From positions 253,032 through 317,031 of the forward strand of contig JAVGVS010000295.1 in the NCBI GenBank assembly GCA_032718565.1: DNA of 64,000 nucleotides, read 5' to 3'. Source of the DNA: Distichodus sexfasciatus (taxonomy: Eukaryota; Chordata; Actinopteri; Characiformes; Distichodontidae). Both the position numbers and the translations under genes were made by a program. Of this stretch, positions 23,460 through 35,189 are shown in pieces. How positions within the stretch are numbered: the first letter of the stretch is position 1; each line of letters starts with the position of its first letter. Under the pieces are notes generated by a model that did not search any database, was not told where the DNA came from, and worked only from the letters and a program-made list of their open reading frames with translations.

Positions 23460-24085
23460 TCTCGAAGGCGCACTCAAGCGTTCTCACGCCGGTTAAGGTC
23501 TGGCAGTCCCGAGGGCGATTCGTGAAGGGAAATCTGTTATAACACACCAGACTGTGTTTACAGACAAAAGGCAGGAAAGCGGAGTGTGTGACACATCCAA
23601 AAACTTGTGTAAGAGACTTCCCAAAAATCTATTTTGTATTGACCGCGTGCCATGCCACTGGCCCCTGTGTAATTGAGCTGCACGTATGGCCCTCTGTAGC
23701 CTTTGCACCAGCTTGCACCAAATTCCCGTCCAGTCCCGGCGTGAGATCCCAGAGATGGGGTCGAAGACAAGGGGAAGGGGAATGGGAGGTAGGGAGAGAT
23801 CGAAGTTGGGATGGTTTGGGGGTGGTGATTTGGAGTGGGGGGGAGAGGTTGGTGCAGGTTCGAGGCGTCCCAATTTGCTCCTCCTTTCCTTTGCATTAGC
23901 CGTGTGACAGCGGGCTCCATCGACCTGTCACAGACGTCAGTGAGATTGACTGCCAGGGCAGATGCGCAGCTATAACAGGTAACCCGATCCTCCAGTCCCA
24001 TCTGGCTTCCAGCCTTCCTCAATTCACACTTTGCTTCAAGAAGACACATCAAAAGAAGCATGCTCTTTGTGCTCTGGGGAAACAT
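23460..24085. promoter_or_regulatory. Candidate regulatory block with a G-quadruplex motif
   Basis: CpG-bearing DNA with a G-rich segment (23755-23850). The 238-codon minus frame that crosses it (23558-24274) is produced by C-rich and CA-rich composition and is not a gene. Confidence 0.3.
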
Positions 24086-24089
24086 TGTC

Positions 24090-24166
24090 ACATACATATA
24101 TACATATATATATGTGTGTGTATATATATATGTGTGTGTGTGTGTGTGCAAGTGTGTGTGTGTGTG
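24090..24166. repeat. (TA)n/(TG)n compound microsatellite
   Basis: Alternating TA and TG blocks; it encodes the His-Thr-rich runs of the minus-strand open frames over it. Confidence 0.9.
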
Positions 24167-24299
24167 AGCACGGATGTGTGGGTGTAGCCACCTATGTATT
24201 TGAATGCAGCCCACCTTTGGTGCGAACATGCGAGGAGCTGCTTCTTTATAATCAGGCGTAAAACGGCATCCCAAAGGGACAGCAAGAATTATGCAGATT

Positions 24300-25000
24300 A
24301 GCAGCTTATGGATTAATCATCAATTAGCATGTTTTTTTTGGGGGGGGCGGGCGGGGAGTTGGGGGGGGACTTTAGAAATTGCATGCATTGTGTCTTCAGT
24401 GTAGCGCTTGATTTCTAATAGGAATTGTAATTAGAAAAGGCTGTGAAAGTGCTGGGAGGACGAAGACTCCTCAGACAGATGGAGTGTTTAATTGCACAAA
24501 GCCTGAGAAGCTCGTCCCCTTGCCCTAACAAGAAGGGATCGGGGGGGAGGGAGGGTTCGCAGTGGTGTTGAGGAGGGGGGAACTGTTTGGGAGAGGGAAA
24601 GATGAGGGTGGGAGCAATGTTTTTTGTTTCACAGGCCACCTCTTGGGTGGAAAGGGAGATACTGAGAGGGAGAGGGAGAGAGTGGTGCCCAACAGAGTCT
24701 CCTGCAAGCATGGACGGATCACCTCATCCCCTACTGATCGATGGAAGTGCTGTTGTCTGCCCATCACTTGCTCTGGTAATGACTTCTTCCCTACCAAAAT
24801 ATTTTGTCAAGCTTTGGTGCCATGAGTCCCCACTCTCTGAATCAACACATCAGAAATCCATCAATGATCTCACTATCCTGCAGTCTTTCCTTCAAGAGTT
24901 GGTGGGGGTGGAGGGCGAGAGGATGTGGTCACTGGCAACAAATCCTTTACCCGAACTCAAGCGTGCATCACGAATGAGATTTTGATCTGGTTACAAACTC
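24300..25000. promoter_or_regulatory. G-rich block, candidate regulatory DNA
   Basis: Contains two G-quadruplex motifs (24340-24368 and 24535-24555) on the + strand. The DNA before them (24280-24330) is rich in homeodomain words (gattaatcatcaattagc). Overlapping open frames on both strands at 24415-24985 come from purine bias. Confidence 0.3.
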
Positions 25001-25380
25001 TGATAATGCCTCCAAATGTAGTTCTGAGGAGTAAAAGCGAAAGGGGAGAAAACAGAAACAAGGCTGTCAGTTTGTGTACGAGGAAAGGCCAGATACATTC
25101 CTCAAAGACAATTTGCTCTATTGTTCTTTCGCTCAACGCCCTCCCACCACATGTCAGGAAGAGATTGTATGTCACACACAAAGACACAAAGTACAATTTT
25201 CTTCCAGGATGCAACCTTTGTGTTTGTTTGCTTGGTATATTAATTCTCACATAATCACCCTGTGATCCCAGGAACTGAAACCAAAATGTATTTATAACAG
25301 ATCCACCACACAACACGTTCTACAACCCTGTGATGGAGCTGAAAAAAAAAATGACAAAGAAAAATGTCTTATCCCTTATT
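25001..25380. other. Non-coding DNA
   Basis: Overlapping frames of 109 and 119 codons on opposite strands, no family resemblance, no repeats. Confidence 0.4.
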
Positions 25381-25399
25381 AAAGCACACTAGAAATCAC

Positions 25400-26830
25400 G
25401 TTATACCTCGCCGGAGTTCCCAAAGTGTGATGATATTCATTTCATATCTGTAGACTGTCATATGGACCCAGCCTGATGACTGGGACCATAATCAGTGGTG
25501 ATACTAATTATCTAATCAGCCTTATCTGTGTGAATTGTGGAGACATGTGAGCCTGGAACATAGACCGGGAGCAGTCAAAGCTCGCTGGCGGCAAGCGCTC
25601 CATCTAATGGTGAAGAGGCTGCACAGCACAATCAGGACTGGAAGTCGCCTTGCTCCCTCCTCCTGCTCCTCTCTCACTACCAAACCTCTGCAAATCCCGC
25701 CCACTTACGCTTCCCGCCCAGCCAATCCATCCCCCAGGCTTCAGGTCATTGTCGCGTTTGACTGACATCTGCTTTTGTTATTGTTTGTCCTGGAGTAAAA
25801 TTAATATTTATTTTGAATGTGGGCAGGAGCGAGCGGCAAGCAAGGAGCCAGGGGACCCGAGACCCGCCCGACAAGCATCGCAGGAAGGAAGCCTTTAATG
25901 AAGGATCCGGGTCCATTATGTAACCCTTTGAAACTGAGGGCCCGCTTCCTGAAACACTTAGCCATATCAGTGTTGTTTAGGAGTTAGCATATGCTGCCAA
26001 ATGCCCCCATCGCGGTGGGTGCGTCGTCACAGGCTCTGGCATTTAGCGGGGAGGACTAATTATTTAAAAAAAGGGAAAAAAACAGGGCTGTGGGTGAGAG
26101 GAAGCCACACTCTGGCAGCTAATGGACATACGGATGCCACTTAGCTCCTGGTCTCAGGTCAGAGAATAGCGGGGAGTGAAATTAGCATGCCACTAGTTGA
26201 CGAGGCCGTTGAATAATGCCAGATAATTTCAGGCTCACTTTTCCCTTTTTACCTCAGGAGCCACTGAAACGCGCGCCGCGACACAAACCAACCCGAGATG
26301 CGCGCGGCGTGTAACATAAGTGTCTGATCTCTGGGAGAGAGGGAGGAGAGTGAAGGGAGAGAGTGAGAAAGGGAGAGGGGAGAGTGAGAAAGGGAAACTC
26401 TAGATCTGAGGCAGTGAGTCAAGTTGAATAGGCAGCCAGCGATCGCGGTCACCATGTCAGGTCACACAGATACGCCTCGGCGAGTGACATCGGAGAACCG
26501 ACCGATAACCAATCTACGGGCGCAGCGTTGCATTATAGGATTAAAGAGGGATTGCCGTTTCTCCCCCCTCGCTGGTTTTCATCATATAGCAATATAACAA
26601 TTTGCTTAAGCCTCTTCAAGGTGCCTCCGAGGCTCACTTTAACACACGGGGACTTCCTGAAGTGATCGACTGAAGCTATCCACACAATCTCACCTCCAAG
26701 ACCTGACATTCCTCTGGTCTGCTTGAGTGAGAACGGGCAGATCAGGACAAAGCCGGCTCAGTGCCGTGGCTCACCGAGCATCGGCCGAAGCCAGGGACGC
26801 TGACAGATGGCCCACCTTGAGTGCCACAAA
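25400..26830. promoter_or_regulatory. Large candidate conserved regulatory block
   Basis: About 1.4 kb of repeat-poor DNA with more C+G and CpG than the flanks, alternating with homeodomain words (for example 'ggactaattatttaaa' near 26053-26068) and CpG-rich words ('cgcgcgccgcg' near 26269). It reads like several adjacent enhancers. A purine tract at 26331-26396 interrupts it. Composition-based inference. Confidence 0.4.
26331..26396 (+). repeat. Polypurine (GA-rich) tract
   Basis: About 60 bases almost wholly purine, built of GGGAGAG and GTGAGAAAGGG units, the latter present twice. Possible triplex (H-DNA) former. The Ser/Leu-rich minus frame over it is an artefact. Confidence 0.75.
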
Positions 26831-27290
26831 AAACTGAGTGCCACAGAAACTTTTTTCCACTGTTTTTCTACCTATTGAGGCCAACTAGTAATACCCCCAA
26901 AATTAATGAGAGTCACCCAACGGTCACAGCTGATAAAGATAAGCCTGATCCAGATGATTGAACTGATCCACCTTTTTATTACTTTATCACATGTGCTGGC
27001 TCCTTATTACTTGAATCATACACTTGAAATCTAGAACAAAAAACACATCTTATAAAACCCAGCAGGATTAGATGCTTTTCATCAGTGCACCTGTCCTATT
27101 TTAGGTGAGGAGGATGAATATTCGGTCCACTGCTCAGCATTACACAAGCGTGCAGTAGACAAGATGAATATCTTCAACGTCTCAGATGTCCTCTATCCAC
27201 TGCTGATCTGGAAATAAGCATTAAGAATTAAAGCCCAGGGGAAACTAAAGGTGTAGATAGCAAGTAAAACATACGTCCCCCTCTACACAA
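26831..27290. other. Non-coding DNA
   Basis: A short repeated phrase 'gagtgccacaaaaaactgagtgccacagaaac' type duplication (two 'gagtgccaca' words, about 26819-26847); otherwise nothing recognised. Confidence 0.4.
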
Positions 27291-27299
27291 TCTCACCAA

Positions 27300-28260
27300 A
27301 AAAACCTGGAGGCCAGACCGGGCCAGGAAAACAAGTGTTGCGCGTGCACATTTTTTGCAGAGCTGCTCCCCTCATGCAATTGCAACACCTTGGGTCAAGC
27401 CCGCACCACCCCTATAGCGACGGGAGATCACGCAAGACTGAATGTTTTTTTTCTCCCCCCCCTCCCCATGAAAACGTGGACACTTAAGCTTTAATGTAAA
27501 CATTCATCATTTATTTAGCAGGACATCTCTTAAACATGAACGGGTAAATGTTTTGAATACCAGGGCTTTAGTCCTCAGCTGGGGCCAAATGTCTCCCCTT
27601 GACCTTGCAAATTTGAGCGGGTTGAACACAAACACTTACCTGTCACTCACCACCCTGAATTTAGCGGGCCGACAGCGAAGAGGGACCCTCCTTCCCTGCC
27701 AAACCTTTTTATTTTACAATTAGGAGCTCAGTGACTTCAGAGTGTCAGCCGAGTCAGCTGAGGAGGTGACAAGAAGCGTGCAACTTTGGGAAGGGCAGAC
27801 AGAGTAAAAGCAAGTTGAGGAAGAGCCCATATGGAGACAGATGTCACATTGCCAACAGGAATCGATGGCCCCCGGAGAGAGCAGGAGAGAATCTTTTGGT
27901 TGAAGGAATTAAAATATTTCTGTCACCGTTAGTGGGGGAGAGGGGTTGTGCAGGCTTGGGAATGGTGTTTGTCTATGTATGTTTACAACAACTGTCATTA
28001 AAGGCACAAGAAACAAGATGGCTAATGTAAGGCGATCCCTCCCCTTGGCTGAATAATTAATGCCAGCTGCAAGGAAAAGAGAGCAACGCCTATTCTTCCT
28101 TCCCCATCGCTTGCCTCTCTCTCGCCCTTCCCTAAGTGTCTCTGGGGATGGATGGGTTTCGTTCCTGGTCGCGATGAGTAGCCATTTACCGCCTGATCTG
28201 CCCATCTTAGTCCCGACTCTCTTCCTGTCTCCCAAAACCAAATTTGCCTCATTTTAGTCA
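27300..28260. promoter_or_regulatory. Candidate conserved regulatory block
   Basis: Repeat-free mixed-composition DNA. Overlapping open frames on both strands (65-110 codons at 27815-28261) without splice signals or codon bias. Inference from composition only. Confidence 0.3.
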
Positions 28261-28881
28261 CCTCGAAGCAGACTTGTGTGTGTATATATTTTCAGGCAAA
28301 TTTGATTGTCGATATCGATTTTTCAATCGGTCTCAGCTCGGGTTCAGAAATATGTAAACTGTTGTGTTATTTCTTCGGGTCTGTCTGAAGAACACATACC
28401 TCAAATACTGAACACCCAATATGGTGGGAGCGATCTTTAAGCAAGACAACTCGGACATAAGTAGATTTCAAAAGCCATAATGGGGAAACAAGTGCCCATT
28501 TCAAGTGCAGTTGAAGGAAATTTAAGACCTGGAAAGTTGCATTATAAATTTTTGATCGAATTGAGGATATTTTCACACTGGCTGAAGCCTGAAACCTGAA
28601 CCGATATTTGCTGTCTTTGGTTTCCTTTCTTGAAGTACCCTTAATGTGGCAAAGATGTACTACTTAAGCTCGGGTTACTGTTGTCGGTTTGTACGTTAGT
28701 GTCTAAAAAGTTTGGATTGGATTTGCATCGACCAATACGCATTAAAACCGCTGTTCTTTAATCAAAACTGTATATGATCTGAAAGGGAGAGTAACAAAAG
28801 CTTCCCATTCTTTCAACATCCTGCTCTTTTTGGCCTGTCTAATCCAGTTGAGGTTTGAATGTGGTCTTTCTTCTCTTACAG
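28261..28881. other. Non-coding DNA
   Basis: An octamer ATTTGCAT lies at 28721-28728. Nothing else recognised. Confidence 0.45.
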
Positions 28882-29014
28882 CAGTGGAGAGTTACTGCAG
28901 GAGATGGACAAATTAGCCTACACCTCCATTCCTGAGCTGGGCTATTGTATATCTCAGCAGTCTGTTCATGGGCTGCAAAAGAAGTCCACAGCTCATTTGT
29001 ACTTTTGCGTGTAA
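28882..29014 (+). CDS. Weak candidate terminal exon
   Basis: A strong pyrimidine-rich acceptor (ggtctttcttctcttacag) ends at 28881. One base later a frame of 43 codons runs to a TAA at 29012-29014 and starts SGELLQEMDKLAYTSIPELG. The amino-acid mix is plausible for a protein, but no family is recognised, codon third positions show no strong bias and no polyA signal is evident nearby. Chance acceptors followed by 40 open codons are expected several times in this window. Confidence 0.15.
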
Positions 29015-30450
29015 AAGAATTCTGTGCAATGTGTATTTCAGGTCATGCTTGTTTAATTTCTAAAACTTGTATTACAGTTAAAAATTGTATTTATTCAGGT
29101 AAGATCATATCTAATACACTAACAATCTACATTTAATATGATATAAAGGTATGTAAGATATGCCTCATTTTTAATTTTTTTCCAGTACACTCAATCAGTT
29201 ATTTAACATATATTTTTTGTAACTTCCTAATACTAACAATGAACTTGATCTAACAAAATCTAAGTTCTGAACAAAAGAGGCGGTGCAGCACTTCAGTACA
29301 TTTATCTTTTGTAATTAATCCACAACAGAAATTGATACGGAGTTTTGCAAGCTTTTAACTCATCGCTGTGTTTAAGTTGTAGTTGGGATCAATATTTTAA
29401 AACAAACTCTCTGGGAATGATCAATTAAGATGCCTCCCAACAGCACTTCATTTTCATAATTTAGCTGCCCTGACTTGAACTGCAGTCAATGTTTTGGTCC
29501 GGCCTCCAATGGAATAAGTGTGCTGTCTTTCAACAGATGTGACTGAAAGCGTATCGGGAACACTTTGTGCATTAAACCCTGAATTCTAAATGAACGGCTG
29601 GCTTTGCTGATCCAACCCAAGCAGACACTTAAAAAGTGACACACAGGAACCCAGAGAAATTACTTAAAGGATCAGTTACATCTAAAATGATGGAATCAAT
29701 AACAATATTTTCCCTTGGACCCTATCGCACTGATAAGCGAAAAACCTCCCTTAAAAGCTGCATTAAACTTTAATTGGGTGCAGTTTGCTCCGGCGGTTGG
29801 TAATATCTAGACAGCTGTCATCTGATGTGTTTGAAGCTTGTTTCCTTTACCATTTCAGTGTCATCTACTAATTGCCATTTCTTTGGGACACATGATCCGA
29901 TTGAATTCAATCATAGGAGTATGAAACAGGGAAAACCTTTTTGAGGTCTCGGTTCAGAAGAAAACAGCCGAGACTGGGATACTCACTGAGTCTTGACTAC
30001 ATTTGCCATCTCCCGTGAGACTTCATTGGCATCTTATTTCAGGCCATCAAAGGCTACTTATTTGTTTACTGTTTTCCCCCCTGCTCATGTAACGTCTTTA
30101 TAGCACCATCTTAGGGCAGGGTTTTGCTTTCTTATGGCTTGTTCACAATTCTTTCTCCTACACATACAGCAGCAGCTTTGCCACTTTTTGGAGCATCATA
30201 ATATACAATAAAAGCAATTCCACAAAGTATAAAAAAATGCACCTAATTTTACTCCAAGGCCATTTACATCACATACTAGATCACCTGCCAATGAGCGAGG
30301 CATACGTTTGGAGTTTGTATTGTCCTGCCATGAAGAAATGCAGCAAGCAACATGATCAGTCACTATACATTTCGATTTGAAGTACAATAAATGACTCCTA
30401 TTGTTGGGAGCTGTGGCAAATGTATGTGAGAATCCCATAGCTGTCTGATA
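29015..30450. other. AT-rich non-coding DNA
   Basis: No gene or repeat recognised. A slightly more complex part at 29430-30060 may be conserved but shows no distinct motif. Confidence 0.45.
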
Positions 30451-30454
30451 CAAG

Positions 30455-31010
30455 CAGGGTAGTAGCTGGTGTATGGAGGCCCCAATCAGTATTTACTTGA
30501 AAAGAGAAACTTAGAAGAGGTTGGTTTTAATATCTCCTTCAGGTCCGGGGCCAATGCGGGCTGTGATTTCACAAGTGCAACCCGAGCAATCACCGCTATC
30601 CCCCTGATTGCCTGGCCCGAGTCTCCGAGGATGCAAAGAGCGAAAGATTATCTTTCCTCCGAACTTCCTCTGATTACCGACTTTGAGAGGCATGCCTTCA
30701 TCAGCCAACACGCCGGCAGAACCTCACAGTCATAATGTAGTATTTATTAAAGACAGGGCTATTTAAGCCGATCGATACATTCAATCTCTGTCTGTGTCTC
30801 TTGGCTTTGAGGGTTAGAATAGCTGACACAGGAGACATCCTATATTGGCTTGTGGTGAAACATTCCTTACAAAGTGTTTTAATGGCTTTATTCGAGCCAA
30901 TATTGCCAACATTTCAGACAGAGGTGGGGGTAACCAAAACTCCAGGCGTTAATTCAAGGACGCCTTTAGTGCTTGCATTGATTTGCAGCTCATAGGAGTA
31001 TGCAAGAGCC
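30455..31010. promoter_or_regulatory. Candidate conserved enhancer block
   Basis: CpG-bearing, repeat-free segment in AT-rich surroundings, richest at 30535-30720. Two opposite-strand frames (88 and 66 codons) overlap there without coding signature. Confidence 0.35.
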
Positions 31011-31189
31011 AATAAATTAAATGAGGTGGATTTTTCAATGCTCCCAATATATAACTATAGACTAAATGATTGCTTTGAAAAGGCTAACAACCGAAGACTA
31101 TACACTGGCTTAACCAGACGAAACAAAGAAATAGAAAACAAAACAAAAAAAATCAAAACATACAAAAGGTTAAAAGAAAAATTTCAACA

Positions 31190-31655
31190 TAAACAGTTGG
31201 CATGATGGAAATTAATGTGTGCTAATTAGCCTCGAGTTGGTTTCATTTAAGGATAGCCACATCTGCATTATCCCACTGTTCACAAGTATTACAGGTCTAT
31301 AGGAAACACAGAGGAAAATCATCTCATCTGTAAAGTGCAAGTCTATCCAAACGGCCTTAAAGAGAGAGGTACCCTGTCTATTTGGACTCTTCCACCCCCC
31401 CTTCCATGGCAGGCACAGAGCGAGGTTTGATGGATTGCATTCCCTGTCTAACTCTTGACTGCTCCTCCAGCTCTAGTCAGGTATAAAGATCTTATCTGCT
31501 CTTGGTCCCAAAAGCCCCTGGCCTTTTTAGACCGATGCGGTTTGGTTTACGGAAATATCTCATGGATCCATGATGTGCTGTATCAGAGAGCAATGGCAAA
31601 ATGCTGCTCCAACTCCCTGGCAGTGACTCGTGCCCTCGCTTGAGACAGAGCCAGG
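31190..31655. promoter_or_regulatory. Candidate regulatory block
   Basis: Mixed composition with 'gtgctaattagcctcgag' near 31217-31234 (TAATTA homeodomain core). No repeats. Confidence 0.28.
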
Positions 31656-31890
31656 TTGTCCATGCATGTTATTAGTTCATGCATTGTTCTAGAGCAAACA
31701 GATATGTCCCAACACAATTCATATTATACATCTTGCAAAAAAAAACAAACACGACTGTTAATCAATATAATTTTACTTTTTATAGCATATTCCAAAATAT
31801 TAAGCGACAAAATAAGAATTAAATGTCACAGTTTATTTACATTTGCAAATTCAGCTAAAACTAACTCTCAAAACTTGCCACACAAATCTC
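31656..31890. other. AT-rich non-coding DNA
   Basis: Nothing recognised. Confidence 0.5.
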
Positions 31891-32345
31891 TCCCGCAGTG
31901 AGACGTTTCCCTCACTGACCATCGCATGGCATCTTTCAACACATAACAGCATGCACCTGCTTTAACCCCGACAGGAACTTATCAATTCATCTCTCTTAAA
32001 AGTGCACAAGTGGGGGGTAATCCTCCCTTTGTATTGTTTCGACTCCTCTGCCCATAAACAAAGGCTGGATAGTGGTCTTGTTGGGATTGTCTTGTTTTGG
32101 TGGAGGGTCTTCAAGAGGCTTAGGGCCCAAATCTTTGTAGCTGCTATTTGTCTCTCGGCACAGGCAGTAATCCTGGCATTTGTCAGGCCATTAGGGCAAA
32201 CTTAAGCTTTCGGTGCGCCAGCTTTCTGCCGCACTTGAGATTGTGACTTAACCTCCGAGTCTGCATTGAGTCGAGGAGGTTTCCTTTTCTCCACTTGTCA
32301 TCAAGGTGTAAAATGAACTAGGCTGCAGCAGCAGCAGCAGGAACA
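31891..32345. promoter_or_regulatory. Candidate regulatory block
   Basis: Mixed-composition DNA ending in a short (GCA)n run at 32325-32340. No coding support for the 67-codon frame at 32002-32205. Confidence 0.25.
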
Positions 32346-34133
32346 ACAACAGCTAAAGCATTTCTCAAAATTCCTTGGACAGTTATTGTTGTTTATTTAC
32401 ACCAAGAATTGTGCTCATTTTAGGCTTGAAAAAACCAACTTTGTTTCATCAGTAGCTCCAACCACGTTCTTGTCTAAGACCCTCATTAAATTAACTAGGA
32501 GTTTAACAGTTTTTAGTCTAGTGGCAAATTAGCATTCACAGTGGTGTCAATTTACTTATTTCCACTGTCTTGTAGTGGTTGACTCTAATAGTAAATGCAC
32601 TATAGAAGCTGGAGGAAGCCCCCCGCATGCCAGCTGTGAATGACTTTTTTTAGGATATATTCCAATGCACCATCCAGTCAGAACGTTCAGAGTTTGAGCT
32701 GAGAGGCAATAAAGTAATTAAAGCACCAGGGGTTCAAACATTCAATATCATTTTCCAAAATGTGTTTAATTAAAATTAATCATGTGCTGCATTATATCGC
32801 TACCTGTGGTGAAAAGTGGTACACTGGTTCTCACTCTAGTCAAGCTTTTCTTTGAAGGTTGGAAATTGGAGCAAGCAGCGATTTTAAGACGTTGCCAAAG
32901 ACTTTGAATTACAGCAATCTTTTGCATTTTTCTATTCCCCATTTTCCATTATGGTATGTCTTCTTATTCCTCCCCTCTTTCAAATCATTTCTCCCCGTGG
33001 GGCAACATTAAACTCCTAAAGTCTAATCAAATTCCCTCACTGTTTCTATAGTGCACATTTAGATTTCAATACTTGCTTCAAGTTGGCTAATAGCTCCTTC
33101 TGTAAGTATATCAAAACAATATGTTATAAATCCCTGCCTGACCTAGGTGTTAATTACAATGTTCCCATATTTTAATTGCGGGTTGTTGAATCAACTTTTG
33201 AAAAATTTGAATGTCAAATAAAACAAAGAACGGCCTGAAACACAAGTCAAATTAGTAGTCGGTGTTTCTCAGTCAATATTTTCACAATATTATTGTTGCT
33301 GTTGTTGTTGTTAGTGTTGTCATCATTGCTGCCATCTTCTTTGAAAATTGTTCATGTGCCATGTCAGAAAATATCATATGATCCTTTTCCATAGTAGTAT
33401 TATATTTATATCTAAATTAGATTTCATGGTGGGTCCTTTTAAAATCTCAAAAAAGTGTGACTCAAGCAGCGTAACAGTTTACATTATGTTGTCCAGATTT
33501 CAGTTAATTATGTATTTATAAAAGTATATCACATATATATCAATTATATCAAAATCATATCAGTTATACATATCCACACACACACACATAGTAGTTGACA
33601 TGCTCAAACAAATTTGAAAGTTTATTGGAAGTAACATGTAAGTACATTGGTAAAATCTAGAATTGGTGACTGTATAATAATAATAATAATAATAATAATA
33701 ATCCTCATCATCTTTATTAATTAATCATTGTTTTTTCATCAATCATTCAATCACTGTGTTTGTGGCTGTTCAGTCCAAACAAAACCTTTCCCAATCTAAA
33801 ACAGGTAAACTGCTTGCTCAGCATTAAAACACACCTCTGCTTGCTTATTCTGCATGTAGGACACAACCGTGCAGCATTTAAAGTGCAATCAAACAAAGGA
33901 CTGGATTTTACGCAACTTACTTTCCTCTATGCACTCAGTGTACTACTCCATTTAGCCAGCGGTCTACCTTTACCTAAAAAAGCACCATAATCCATGTTAC
34001 CACTGTTTCAGATGAATAGCAAACTTTGCAAACAGTTCAAGTGCATGCAAAGGCCATTGCAAATGTACCACGATTCCATTTATTTCCATGGTAACCAGTT
34101 TGAGTAGCCTGCCCTGAAAAGTCTGTGTTGCAG
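32346..34133. other. AT-rich non-coding DNA with short microsatellites
   Basis: Contains GTT units at about 33292-33312, a CA run at 33575-33589 and an AAT run at 33674-33702. Nothing else recognised. Confidence 0.5.
33674..33702. repeat. (AAT)n microsatellite
   Basis: Nine AAT units. Confidence 0.9.
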
Positions 34134-34266
34134 GCGGAACGTCGGCCACGGCTTCTACAAACTGGTGCAGAACAACATGTTGGGGGAGGACAGAGTACGG
34201 CAGGTCCCTGGACTGGTCACAAAGAAACCCACTGAACTAACACCTGACCTATTAACAGTTCATTAA
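34134..34266 (+). CDS. Candidate terminal coding exon, unrecognised gene
   Basis: The best coding candidate in the window. After an acceptor (gtctgtgttgcag, ending 34133) the frame from 34135 reads 43 codons to a TAA at 34264-34266. It begins RNVGHGFYKLVQNNMLGEDR and ends ELTPDLLTVH. The first 25 codons have a strong G/C bias at third positions although the flanks are AT-rich, and the in-frame stop just upstream falls in the presumed intron. The segment could end at CAG|GT (34203), but that donor is poor. AATAAA signals at 34543-34548 and just after would fit a 3' UTR of about 300 bases. I do not recognise the family. Upstream exons would have to lie to the left, far away or outside the window. 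Confidence 0.38.
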
Positions 34267-34542
34267 GGAAGCTTAAATGATTTTGTCACTTTTGCTACTG
34301 ACTTCCTTACACCGGACTCTGAAGGTGCCTCCCTGCTAACAGAGGCCTTAGGCTTTGTGCGCTCCTGCAAAACTCTGCCTCAGTCTTAATGAGTGTCATT
34401 GTTTCCCTCCTGAGGAGGCCAAGCATGGGACCAGCCCCCACCATCACCTAAACCCACAACTTCATCTGTCTTTCCCTCTTAAAGTTTTTCAGCTGAATAC
34501 ATAAGCCCTGGACCTGTTACAAGTGTATTCAAGCAGTTATAA

Positions 34543-34555
34543 AATAAAAATAAAA
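34543..34555 (+). terminator. Candidate polyA signals
   Basis: Two overlapping AATAAA hexamers about 280 bases after the stop of the candidate exon. Common by chance in AT-rich DNA; meaningful only if the exon is real. Confidence 0.25.
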
Positions 34556-34570
34556 TGCGTTTTTCAGTAT

Positions 34571-35185
34571 TAATGAAAAGGTAAATAAATTCAGTAAAAT
34601 TTTAATGCCAAACTGAACATGTCATAGATTTCCCAGCCTAGTAATACTCTACTCTATGCAAGTTGTGTCTATATTCTGTCTTACTCAGTGTTGTCCTCAC
34701 TGTCCACTCTGTGTTAATTAAGTGGATTTGGTTGCGGCACATTTGAGAAGAATTGGCCTTGTTGCCAATCGAGACTCTGCACGTGTCTTGTTCTCTCGCC
34801 ACTCTACTGTTAGTCATGGTTTACTCTCCAGTCTAACACTTACAGATCATTAGCATGTGTAACTTCCTTCTATGAGGACAGGGCCAAACACGCCCGGGTA
34901 CATGATGCAACCGAGAGCCTCATGAATAGGACTGAGAAACCCAAAGAATGTCCATTCAGTCAATTGGAACAGTGGGCAAGTTGTGTGGAAAAACGTACAC
35001 ACTCACACACATACACACACACACAGCTGCATAATCACCATGGAAAGTGGTGATCATAATCAGTGATTACCATGTTCATCAGTTGTTGAGAAATGTAAAT
35101 AAGTAAATGGGGGAATATATTTAAATAAAATTGTATATTATTAATGATTAAATATCTTTATGTTTATAGAAAGTATGGTCACTAA
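34571..35185. other. AT-rich non-coding DNA with a CA run
   Basis: CA microsatellite at 34997-35026. Nothing else recognised. Confidence 0.5.
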
Positions 35186-35189
35186 TCAC

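Noticed and set aside
23558..24274. 238-codon minus-strand open frame
   Set aside because: Its first part is a translated CA/TA microsatellite and the rest is C-rich low-complexity DNA; no domain, no splice sites.
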